Source of the DNA: Skeletonema tropicum
Taxonomy: Eukaryota; Bacillariophyta; Thalassiosirophyceae; Thalassiosirales; Thalassiosiraceae
Assembly: GCA_037178625.1 (NCBI GenBank)
Contig: CM074134.1
Location: 496,001 to 560,000 of the forward strand
Length of the DNA stretch: 64,000 bases
Reading direction: 5' to 3'
A program made the translations under genes and the position numbers. The notes under the pieces were generated by a model, which saw nothing but the letters and a program-made list of their open reading frames with translations, did not search any database and was not told where the DNA came from. Positions 55,400 to 64,000 of this stretch are shown piece by piece (the first letter of the stretch is position 1; the number at the start of each line of letters is the position of its first letter).

Positions 55400-55664
55400 C
55401 CAATAGAGACCTTATATTAACTGTCAGACTGAATTTATCAATGCGAAATACGTAGGATACTTCAGGATAGCTTACCGCGAGAGAGACGACCACAAAACAC
55501 GGTTAGGACATTGATTGCGATCTAGAACTGAGAGAGATGTCAACGCTTGACCGAAGCCTACACCAAAGCCCATAGCTACTTATGCATTTGCTAATATTTC
55601 CCCCTCATAGGAGTGTAAGGCGCTAGAGCTCTAGCTAAACTTTTGTATCGTACCCTATCTCAAG

Positions 55665-56176
55665 CTACTGGCGGGAACTAAATCGTACCGGAAATAAATC
55701 GTACCACGGAGACATCTCCACACAAATCACTAACAAAACACAAAAACGACGCATTCTACACCCTAATATCATGGTTCTGAGCCTCCATGTCAACGCCTAT
55801 CCCAAATAATCGACCATAATATGATAGTATAGACAAGTAGCTTTCGATAGAACCACTGGTCAACGTTGTAGGTAGTATACTCGCATAGCAGCAGCAGCAC
55901 AGGCATGCAGATATGCCGTAGACATGCGTCATTCTAGATCGAAATAGCAGTTATTGGTCCCAAATTTGTCGATAGGTGCTCCATCTCGACGAACTATAGT
56001 CTCTTCTGCATCATATCATGTATATATACTGTTTGGGATTCTATTTTTAGACCGCTCTATGTATTTTCGTCGAGTAGCATGGCCGAATTTATGACTCTTT
56101 TCATGTTGTTAGTGTTTTGTGCGTAAAATTTGATAAATCGTACCGCGGCGAGGTACGATTTAGTTCCCGCCAGTAG
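55665..56176. mobile_element. Inverted-repeat element, 512 bp, 4-bp duplication
   Basis: Ends CTACTGGCGGGAACTAAATC are inverted, and CAAG flanks both sides (55661-55664, 56177-56180). A second AAATCGTACC copy follows inside each arm (GGAAATAAATCGTACC at left, GATAAATCGTACC at right). No protein is encoded. Superfamily undetermined. Confidence 0.85.
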
Positions 56177-56373
56177 CAAGTATTTACCCTTGCCCTATCC
56201 CTATCTAATCATACCCCATCTATCTGGCTCCCATCTGGGTCTGTCGCCGTTCCCGCTCTTTTATTGATGTTGTCTGGAAAAAAATTTGATGGCCGGCCAA
56301 TGGCCAAGCTGGCATCATGAGATGGCTGGAACGGCGATGGTAGCATCACTTTCACTTTGCCCCATGGTAGTTG

Positions 56374-58119
56374 ATGGTATTGGTGTGCATATGGATGTAT
56401 TCAATGAATCGTAATTTGAAAAGCATGCTAATGATGGATAAGTTGAAATTTGTGTTTACAATGATGGCCTTGCAGATGATATCAGCTTCGGCTGCATCAC
56501 GACGAACTGTTAGAATGGCATTTGCATCGACCTCTGCTACACGGGACATCAGCAGCAGCTTCCGTAATAGGAGTAAGATCAAGACACTTAGGCGCGTTAC
56601 AGCTTCCACTGCTGACATCATCTCTGAAGGAACCGCGTCATCAAGTCCAAGAAGTAGCTCATTGCACACTGTGATGGTCAAGCGCAACCGACAATCGCAG
56701 CACTTCCGTGAAGGTGCCCCTCTCATCTTCGGAAATTCAATCGCTGCTACGTTTAGTGAAAACGGATACGATGATTCGATTCCGCTTGGTTCTCTCGTGG
56801 CTGTATATGTAAGCAGAGATGACGCACAAAAGAATAAAGGGAAGAAGTACAAGAAAACCAAGCCAAGCAATGAACCGGTTTACACTCACACCAACTACGA
56901 TTCTTCCGAAGCAGCAGAATACCATTCTACTATAAACAACTCGCAGCTGATTGGATATGGCGTTTACAATCCTCACAGTATGTATCGAGTAAGAATTCTT
57001 TGTCATGCAACGCAACACCCCGTTCTGGCGAAAGAGTCCAAAAGAAAACAAAAACAACGTGTGGAAGACCATGACAGTGAAATACTCAAATCTATTCTTG
57101 AGAGGAAAATGTCAGATGCTATGAATCTGCGACTTGCGATGAATTTACCTTCAGAATCTACGGATACGTATCGATTAGTGAATGGGGAAGGTGACGGATG
57201 CAGTGGCCTTGCCGTTGACATCATCGGTGGGAGTACTGCTATCGTCATGTCATCAGCTGCGTGGTGCGAAGTGCACAAGGAAGCAATTGTTGCCGTCTTG
57301 GAAGGTTTATTGAAAGATCACCCAAGTTATGATGGTGCCGATATTGAAATTATCTGGCGCAATACACCGAGTAGGTTGAAACAAGATGGTTATGAATTGT
57401 CCTTTGAGAATGAAGGGTCCGAAGAAGATGACACAGTTGTCATAGCCACGGAGTCTGCTGTGAAGTACCTGACGTACCCCTATTCTAATGGACAGAAAAC
57501 TGGCTTTTACTGTGATCAACGCGACAATCGTCTCATGGTTGCTGAGTACTGCAAAGACAAACGAGTCCTAGATCTTTGTTGCTACAACGGTGGCTTTGCT
57601 CTGAATGCAATGGTGCAAGGCGCCTCCCAAGCTATCGGAGTTGATTCTTCCCAGGATGCTGTCGATGCCGCAACCGCTAATGCAAAGGAAAATGATTTCG
57701 ATCCAGCAAAGATTTCCTTTGTACGAGAGGATATTGCGGCCTACATGAAAAGTGCAATGAATGAAGAAGAAGAATTTGATGTTATTGTTCTAGATCCCCC
57801 AAAACTAGCACCAAATCTATCCACATTGGACAAAGCATCGAGGAAGTATCATGCTCTGAATCGCGACGCAATGAATTTGATCAATAGGGGAAAAGGTGGA
57901 CTGTTGTTAACTTGCACTTGCTCAGCCGCTATGACACAAAAAGATGGAGGGCAGTACTTTTTGAACATGGTCAATGGTGCGGGTCTTTCAGCAAAGAGAA
58001 GAGTAACTTTGTTGCGAGTGAACGGGGCAGCTCCTTGTCATACTCAAAGTCCTGCAAGTTTTCCAGCGGGCGCCTATTTAACTGCGGCGTTATTCCACGT
58101 AGGGCCGGTAGGGTCATAA
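56374..58119 (+). CDS. RlmI-type SAM-dependent rRNA methyltransferase
   Basis: 581 residues from ATG 56374; a later ATG (MNRNLKSMLMM) is also possible. The hydrophobic start with SASAASRRTVRMAF looks like an organelle-targeting leader, possibly plastid. A PUA-like segment (HFREGAPLIFGNSIAATFSE) and a mid-domain (DTYRLVNGEGDGCSGLAVDI) precede the catalytic fold. SAM motifs: VLDLCCYNGGFALNAMVQGA, then FDVIVLDPPKLAP, then LLLTCTCSAAM containing a Cys. This order matches RlmI, which makes 5-methylcytosine in bacterial 23S rRNA. Its likely target is organellar rRNA (inference). Inserts with Lys/Glu make it longer than the bacterial enzyme. It ends 2 bp before the convergent membrane-protein stop. 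Confidence 0.88.
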   Translation: MVLVCIWMYSMNRNLKSMLMMDKLKFVFTMMALQMISASAASRRTVRMAFASTSATRDISSSFRNRSKIKTLRRVTASTADIISEGTASSSPRSSSLHTVMVKRNRQSQHFREGAPLIFGNSIAATFSENGYDDSIPLGSLVAVYVSRDDAQKNKGKKYKKTKPSNEPVYTHTNYDSSEAAEYHSTINNSQLIGYGVYNPHSMYRVRILCHATQHPVLAKESKRKQKQRVEDHDSEILKSILERKMSDAMNLRLAMNLPSESTDTYRLVNGEGDGCSGLAVDIIGGSTAIVMSSAAWCEVHKEAIVAVLEGLLKDHPSYDGADIEIIWRNTPSRLKQDGYELSFENEGSEEDDTVVIATESAVKYLTYPYSNGQKTGFYCDQRDNRLMVAEYCKDKRVLDLCCYNGGFALNAMVQGASQAIGVDSSQDAVDAATANAKENDFDPAKISFVREDIAAYMKSAMNEEEEFDVIVLDPPKLAPNLSTLDKASRKYHALNRDAMNLINRGKGGLLLTCTCSAAMTQKDGGQYFLNMVNGAGLSAKRRVTLLRVNGAAPCHTQSPASFPAGAYLTAALFHVGPVGS

Positions 58120-58121
58120 AT

Positions 58122-59099
58122 TTAATCTTTTCTTCTCTGTCTTCTCTTCGCTGTCAAGTCTCTTATCCAAATTGCCAAGCCATAAAATGCAATGTCGCAA
58201 CCGAGAAAGCCCATAGTTGGTAAATGATAGCAATCGTAAATTAAACTAGAATCGTTGACACCCGGCATGTAGTCAGAAACAAACCGGCATATTGACTGTA
58301 CCAGTGAGGGTGCAACTGCAATCAAAGCACCACCTAGCAATGCAACCAATGGGCCTCTATACGATGCTTTGTTGTTTTGGCATAGACCGCCAATGAGTGT
58401 AATTGGAAAGAGAACAAATATCGCCATCACGAGAGGAACAAAGTAAAATAATTCTGTGGCATTGGAAGCTGCTGCTAAGGACAATTCGACCTCACTGTCC
58501 CTGTCTCCCATGACAACCATCGCAGTGTGGATCATGATTGCAACAATAACTTTCGTAGCCCTCTCCAGTATTCTAATGTACTGCTCAATTGATTCAATAG
58601 TTTTGTTGTCCATTATCTTTTGAAACCGCTCCGAAAACTCCAATCCATACAAAATCCAAAGTAGAATGGATGTAGTAAATAGATTCAATGAAGAAGCACC
58701 AGTGAAGGCACAGTCCAAGAACCACAACGCGTTGTTTGGAAAAATACAGTGATGCACTAACGCTGATATATTCATGCAACCAAAGAAGGTGGATGACTTC
58801 AACCAAGATTCGTTGATAATATCTGCTAACAGGAGGTCATCGTGTTTCTGATGATTAAGATTATTTGTGATCCCTCTTCCATATCGTATGCCAATGTAGG
58901 CACCGAGAGCAGCAGCCATTGCTAGACATGGTCTCTGTAGTTGTAGCATTGACGATGTGTCATGATAATGTTGATGATCACAAGATTGGTCTGAGAAAAT
59001 GAAATTCCACGCACGAAGAATGACAGCGGGAGCTCTGTCAGACGATGATACATAAGACGTGACAAATGGAAAGAAAGATTGTACGAATTCCTTGTCCAT
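58122..59099 (-). CDS. Multi-pass membrane protein, unknown function
   Basis: 325 residues, single exon, from ATG 59099. About six hydrophobic segments are visible: AMAAALGAYIGIRYG, NLFTTSILLWILYGL, VIVAIMIHTAMVVMG, FYFVPLVMAIFVLFPITLI, LVALLGGALIAVAPSLV and FYGLAIWI, with a basic C-terminus (AKRRQRRKD). I recognise no transporter signature. Its 3' end nearly touches that of the methyltransferase gene, so the two transcripts must overlap or end very tightly. Confidence 0.75.
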   Translation of the reverse strand: MDKEFVQSFFPFVTSYVSSSDRAPAVILRAWNFIFSDQSCDHQHYHDTSSMLQLQRPCLAMAAALGAYIGIRYGRGITNNLNHQKHDDLLLADIINESWLKSSTFFGCMNISALVHHCIFPNNALWFLDCAFTGASSLNLFTTSILLWILYGLEFSERFQKIMDNKTIESIEQYIRILERATKVIVAIMIHTAMVVMGDRDSEVELSLAAASNATELFYFVPLVMAIFVLFPITLIGGLCQNNKASYRGPLVALLGGALIAVAPSLVQSICRFVSDYMPGVNDSSLIYDCYHLPTMGFLGCDIAFYGLAIWIRDLTAKRRQRRKD

Positions 59100-59538
59100 A
59101 TTTTCTACAATAATCTATATGTCATATATCTATTCTGCAGTAAGAGCCTCTCTCTAGAGAGGGATCCTGATACCTACCTTGTCCTGATATGCAAGTACAT
59201 ACCTATTCTGCAAGTATTGCTGGTGCTGGTGCTGTGGTGGCAGGAGGTGATTTTGTCGTACAAAATGAATTCCTACTTAGATGATACTAGGCAGTGCCGG
59301 TGAAGGCCTGTGAAACTCAAAATCTAAGAATACCATTCTCAAAACTTATTTTGACTCGACTGTTTGCACAACACGCGTTCGTCATAATGCAACTTTCAAT
59401 TTCATTGATGAAGCATACCGAGTGCATACCAGCGGCGAGGTTACATAACAACAACAATACATTGGATCTGCTTCTCCTTTTGGTGCAAACGCCGCCGCAA
59501 CTACCTGTATCAATTAAGTTCTGCAAAAGGAGGAACAG
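59100..59538. other. Intergenic, no gene seen
   Basis: Contains the dispersed-motif copy GAATTCCTACTTAG (59267) and a short palindrome, TCTCTAGAGA, near 59153. Frames on both strands here are short and unsupported. Confidence 0.4.
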
Positions 59539-61246
59539 ATGAGGACCACCCGCGCTTCGGCAGCAGCAGTCACCTTTTTGCCTCCCACGTGCAACAATGA
59601 CGATGATGATGACCTTACCCACCTTTGGCAAGGTGCCCTCTGCGACCTCCTATCTGGAGCAGCCAAACACATTGCCGAGTCATCCGTTGTACTACTACAG
59701 ACAAATGACTGGAAGGGGTTGTCCCAAATTACCGAACAAACCCCTATGGACTACGCTTACACACTAATTGGATCTGGCGTTGTGTCGGTGATCGAATCAA
59801 AACAGATGCACAACAAGGTCGAAGTTCACCGAGACACGCTGAAGGCGATGCTGGAGAACAGCAATTTAATGGCAGAGAGAGAGAGTCTAATAGTTATTGT
59901 TATGTCTCGGATGGAAAAATTTATGAGGGTGCATTGAAAGAGAATAGGCCGGCAAATGCTCCAAAAGTTAGCGCAACACAAGCTGCCGAGTTACTAACAC
60001 TTCGAATTGGAAAACCACAACCTGGAGGGAAGCCACCTGTCGCGCAAAAAGCTATTAATAGCCGTGGTGCCAGGCCAAAGTTCAGCTGGAGAATGAGGTC
60101 GGTTCTTACTCGCTACCATAGCAAGATTCGTCCTCTTTTATCGAAGGCATATTTTGATGAAAAGATGCGCAATGACGCAAGGAATGTAGCACAATGGATG
60201 GTCGATCCTCCCCAGTTCTTCAAAAAAACGTATGTTAAGAAAAATAAACCTCCAAAGGATACAGCAACGAAGTCACCGCCGAGAAAGAAGGGTAACACTG
60301 CGGCAACCCCTCCTCGTGACACAGAAATGAAAGGAGCGAAAGACCTAAGAGATATGTCGCAGCAACAACTCCAAGACGATTTGATGGCTGTGTTTAAGAA
60401 ACATGGACTGCTTGATAAATGGAAAGAGCAACTGCCGCATGATGACTTGAAACTACCGCCAACACAATTGCCAACTGAGAACTATGAGTTGCACTGAAGG
60501 AGAAATTACGGGAGTGCACGAAGGCGAGACGCACTCAAGAGGATTCCTACTACACTGGAGTGGATAGAATATTCCAAGATGAAGATGCAAACCGAGCGGC
60601 TCACTTCGGCCGCAAGTTCAACGGTGTGAACCTACGTACTATCATGGACAAAGCTGATCATCTATTTGGCCCAACTGGTAGAATCCGAGTATATCTCATT
60701 GAAAAGGCGCCTGCAAAAGTGGATATGATAAATGCAAAGTGTGCCGATATTGCAATGGCGTTAGGACTATGGGACAACGCATTTTCAAAGCTACGCAAGG
60801 TTGATCCGACTTCCGAAGATTGCGACAGCACACAAACACTGATTGATATGGCAGTTGCACAACTTCGCAAGATGGAAATAAGCATCACTCCTAAAGTTCA
60901 TGGATCGCAGTACCATGCAGTTCATCAGATGAGAACGATTCCTGGTGGGATTTCAAAGCTTGGAGAGGATTGGATTGAGAAATATCACCAAGACGGCTTC
61001 CGCTATGATTTTTGCTTCAGTAGGGTAGGAAATTTGGAGAAGCAGGCAGTGATTCGCGCACGATGTGAGCAAAGAGCAAGGAATCCACAAGTTGTCATGA
61101 GGAGAGAATTGTTAACTAAAAGATTTAAGGGAAAGAGGAAGAAGAAGGGGCCTACAGTCAAGATGGTTCAGATGCATATCAAGGAGGAGAAACGACATGA
61201 AGTATTGCTGAAAGCAATCGAGGAAAATGTGGTTGAGTTGTATTGA
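59539..61246 (+). pseudogene. Transposase-like or multicopy protein in three frames
   Basis: Three plus-strand frames follow one another: 59539-59937, about 59935-60497 and about 60484-61246. Each join is a -1 shift next to a TGA, and joined reading gives continuous, compositionally consistent protein. The last part has EDANRAAHFGRKFNGVNLRT, LFGPTGRIRVYLIEKA, ISITPKVHGSQYHAVHQMRT and GEDWIEKYHQDGFRYDFCF. The KVH...Q with E..H pattern is reminiscent of the C-terminal end of large eukaryotic transposase-like proteins, without a certain family match. No terminal repeats were found. It could be a transposon relic or a multicopy gene. Confidence 0.5.
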
Positions 61247-61452
61247 GAGGCGGCGCAACTTTATAGAATGATAATATATGTTCTATTGATGTTCTAATGT
61301 AATCATCTTGACCATCTCCGGTCTTATGTGTAGTAAATATGTACTCGACGAGCTCTCAAAATGTGAGAGAAATGAGTTCTACGACGATTTTTGACTTCTA
61401 CGTAGGAATTGTATGTACATTTGAGTCGAGTCAAATTGCTGCCAGTGGTGAT

Positions 61453-61528
61453 GTGGAGCGTGGAGCGCGTGGAGCGTGGAGCTTGGGGCTTGGGGCTTGG
61501 GGCTTGGGGCTTGGGGCTTGGGGCTTGG
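61453..61528. repeat. 7-bp tandem repeat
   Basis: GGAGCGT-type repeats change into six or more copies of GGGCTTG. This is a small minisatellite just left of the TA-flanked element. It is not a telomeric repeat. Confidence 0.9.
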
Positions 61529-61537
61529 TTATTTATA

Positions 61538-63076
61538 GCTGTCTCATCTCCTTGACTCCATGACGTGGATTTTTTTGTCTACGTAGGAATCGTTCAAGAA
61601 GCGGTACCAAAGTGGCGCCAACGATCATCGAGCACATCACCACCATGGGATTTCCGCCCGAGTAGCGTACTGTACTGAGCGTGGTGCCGTTATATAAAAG
61701 ATACAATGCTCGAGACGTTTATATATAGACACATATGATTGCATGTAGCAACTTTATATGTACTAATTTTTACAAATGATGTAAAATAAAAGCCAATTTG
61801 TGCACATGAATGTGTATCCTCAACTCTCATGAGCAATGAACGATGGTGTTATAACAAATATTTCGGCACTAACGACACCAAACACTGCTAAAATAACGCT
61901 TGTAGAGTTATGAAAAGAATGTTTGCATCTTTTTAATGCGGTAATAATAATTTATGAGGCCCACAGATCCTTGTCATTCAACACAAACACTTCTGTATGC
62001 ACATCCATCTACTACAAGAGAATCACTTTGTGCATTCCAATGATGTCAGTAGTGATCATATGCAGCTCTATCCGTCGAACATTACTTCATTGAAACCAAA
62101 GGGCCTTAACAAGTCGTTGAAGATTCCACTCCGATCAATTCAGAGCAATGTAGCGCCGTAACAATAGCCTTCTTCGGAGACAAAATGTGCACCTATTCCA
62201 CCCTAATCGAGCTTTAAGTCACCCAACTACGACCTTATCTCTTCAATCAAATACAATAGTTGTTGTGTCATTGTTGTCAGATGGTAATGTTGATTTGAAT
62301 AACGAATCCATTGGAATTTGTTCGAGGAATGGCCATGTGTTGGGCGATGGTGATACCAAGGCTGAGTTCGCCGATGGTGGTGTAGGCAGTGAAATCGATC
62401 TCAATTGTCAACTTCACGGTACAAAGCGATCCTTACATATTATTGAGAGCTCATTTGTCGTGTTTAGTTGTCTCGTCATGATTAGAGGTCGGAATAGAAC
62501 AACGAAATGGGTGACATTTGTTTGTAATTGATGATGTGATGTGTAGCAGCAATGTTGGTGCCCGACGGAGTGCTATGGCCATATGAAGTCACTAACAATG
62601 AACCACACCGACACTGGATGTCTATATGTAGAAGTAGCGGTGATAATTGGCGGAGAGAGGACGATCTCCGAGGTGTTACAGGCGTAGTATCGGACGACAC
62701 ATCGGGAGATTCGGCTTCTTCTGGTTGACTTTTTCTCATGTGACGCTTAGATGGGGTACCAAAAAGTGCATTACGTGGCCTAGCCAGTAAGTTTCCTCAT
62801 AGCTTCAGCTGCATACAGTTATATAGCACGAAATGCAAATCTGTGTACTTCAGGAGATACGATTTTTACCGCTATGCCATCAACATGGTGTTTTGGTTCA
62901 CTTCCTCATGATGTGTGATGATGTTTTTGCTGCGAAATCGTGCATGGAGCAAAAGAGGCGGGATTTTTTGTGAAATATTTTATTTTTCTAATTTCGGCGG
63001 AAAGGGAGTGCCGTTATCTATCTTGTATGACATATACGTAGGAATCAATTTGACGGAGTCGAGGAGATGAGACAGC
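61538..63076 (+). mobile_element. TA-flanked transposon, copy 2
   Basis: Ends GCTGTCTCATCTCCT are inverted, with similarity continuing through GACTCC, and TA flanks both sides. TACGTAGGAAT lies about 43 bp inside the left end (61580), and inverted near the right end (63035). About 1.1 kb on the left side matches copy 1 (1301-2815) in reverse, for example AGCGGTACCAAAGTGGCGCC. See the internal frame at 62187-62531. Confidence 0.8.
62187..62531 (+). pseudogene. Conserved frame inside the TA-flanked element, copy 2
   Basis: A 114-codon open frame without an ATG at its start contains LLSDGNVDLNNESIGICSRN, GHVLGDGDTKAEFADGG and KWVTFVCN. The same peptide is encoded in copy 1 at 1943-2122, with several synonymous differences. 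No known domain. It may be one exon of a transposon-encoded protein. Confidence 0.45.
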
Positions 63077-63478
63077 TATACTGTGCTAGGGAAACTAAGT
63101 AGTATCACTGGTATTGTACTGGAAATGAAAATAAGAACCGAGTAAACACATTTGAATTTGTGTGTGTGAGAGCTAATGCGACAATCTCGTCAGATTGGCA
63201 TCAAGGCCATGCCTGGAAAACCTCCAGATTAGAAGAAAGAGAACCCGAATTCAATTCAAATGTCCGAGACCCGAGACTGTCGGGTCCTACAAGGCAAAAT
63301 AGGCGGCATAAAATATTTCAAAATCAAAATCAAAATCATGTCATTTGCGCCTGCAACCTGCAACATTCATAATTTCGTTGATGGAAGTACCACAGTACCG
63401 TAGGTCGTTTAAATTCCTGTTGTGATTAAAAATAAGGATCCAATCAAATCGACGTACAATAGTATATTTCATGTAAAA

Positions 63479-64000
63479 ATGTTTGACATTCTCGAGTCAT
63501 TCACCCAATTTTGTGGCGGTGAGGCCCAAGTAGCCACTTCTGCTCCGGAGAATCCTCCAGAGAGCACGGCCGCAGCAGGAGCAGATCCAAAGAAAGAAGA
63601 AGTTGTTGCCGATTCGACAGGGTTGAAAACCAAGAGCAGCTTCGGCCCTTTTGTCGATCCAATGGATGCAGGCAACTACCTTGTTGCCCATCTTACGAGA
63701 CCAATGGGTATTCTCTTTGAAGAGAATCTTGATGACGTCCATGTATTTGGCGGCGCCTTCATTGCCGAAGTGAAAGATGGTTCTATTGCGGCAGCCGACG
63801 GATCCATCCATCGCGGAGATCAGCTGGTAGCAATTGGAACGAAGAGAATCAGCGGTATGGATTTTGATGAAGTGATGAAAATCATCGAGGGGAGTGCTAC
63901 GAAGATCAAGTTGACAGTGTTCCGAGGCCCAGCGGAAAGTTTGTACAGTCCTTGGGCTAGTGTAGATTGGATAGATACGTTTGTAGCAGAAAGAGGGGAA
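63479..64000 (+). CDS. PDZ-domain protein, 3' end beyond the window
   Basis: ATG 63479 opens a frame that is still open at the last base (174 codons). The first ~60 residues are Ala/Pro/Glu-rich (MFDILESFTQFCGGEAQVAT). From about residue 68 a PDZ fold follows: YLVAHLTRPMGILFEEN, then GGAFIAEVKDGSIAAADGSI, HRGDQLVAIGTKRISGMDFD and KIIEGSATKIKLTVFRG. These give the carboxylate-binding strand, the G-D-x-L-V-A-I turn and the last helix and strand. PDZ domains bind C-terminal peptides, so a scaffold or protease-adaptor role is possible. The remainder is unseen. Confidence 0.85.
   Translation, partial: MFDILESFTQFCGGEAQVATSAPENPPESTAAAGADPKKEEVVADSTGLKTKSSFGPFVDPMDAGNYLVAHLTRPMGILFEENLDDVHVFGGAFIAEVKDGSIAAADGSIHRGDQLVAIGTKRISGMDFDEVMKIIEGSATKIKLTVFRGPAESLYSPWASVDWIDTFVAERGE

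Noticed and set aside
61482..61528. GGGCTTG repeats as a telomere or internal telomere
   Set aside because: The unit is 7 bp and differs from TTAGGG-type repeats; genes continue on both sides.
1..64000. CRISPR arrays, operons, ribosome-binding sites and prokaryotic terminators
   Set aside because: The window is eukaryotic nuclear DNA; no array of regularly spaced identical repeats was seen.

Overview
The window looks like nuclear DNA from a diatom, most likely a centric one. Four things point there. Protein-coding genes are interrupted by short GT-AG introns (68-153 bp). Housekeeping genes are purely eukaryotic (a clamp-loader subunit, COG6, UFD1, aprataxin, NOL12, SDHAF4). Several gene types resemble large lineage-specific families I associate with diatoms (a short ankyrin family, a family with an LWYT motif, a type II membrane sulfotransferase-like protein, an Asn/Gln/Tyr-rich secreted protein). 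Many small DNA transposons fill the gaps. The species assignment is inference; no rRNA or organelle marker is present.

Layout. 1-9 kb is a transposon nest: a hAT element (1071-5155, exact 8-bp target duplication) contains a TA-flanked element, a small inverted-repeat element and a second hAT with its own 8-bp duplication. A third hAT, internally deleted, lies at 5407-6217. 9-14 kb carries SDHAF4, a human-RFC3-type replication factor C subunit and an Ser/Arg- and Asp/Tyr-rich protein. 14.1-22.4 kb is one four-exon gene for a 2,690-residue tetratricopeptide-repeat protein. 22.4-38.4 kb is mostly mobile and repeated DNA (hAT, PIF/Harbinger-like, Tc1/mariner-like and several short terminal-inverted-repeat elements), with two low-complexity or broken genes. 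38.6-59.1 kb is a gene-dense block: ankyrin protein, COG6, secreted type I membrane protein, UFD1, NOL12, an RWD/RING-like protein, aprataxin, a zinc-module protein, decayed coding DNA, a sulfotransferase-like protein, an RlmI-type methyltransferase and a multi-pass membrane protein. 59.5-63.1 kb returns to transposon-like sequence, including a second copy of the TA-flanked element. The window ends inside a PDZ-domain gene.

The genes are not an operon-like pathway. UFD1/NOL12 and the RWD protein/aprataxin are divergent pairs; NOL12/RWD, aprataxin/zinc protein and methyltransferase/membrane protein are convergent pairs with little space between. The main surprises are the nested transposons with readable target duplications, a palindromic sequence close to ATTCCTACGTAGGAAT recurring about twenty times, and a set of single-base frame changes. 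Those frame changes fall in five genes or gene relics, while about 19 kb of other coding sequence is unbroken.
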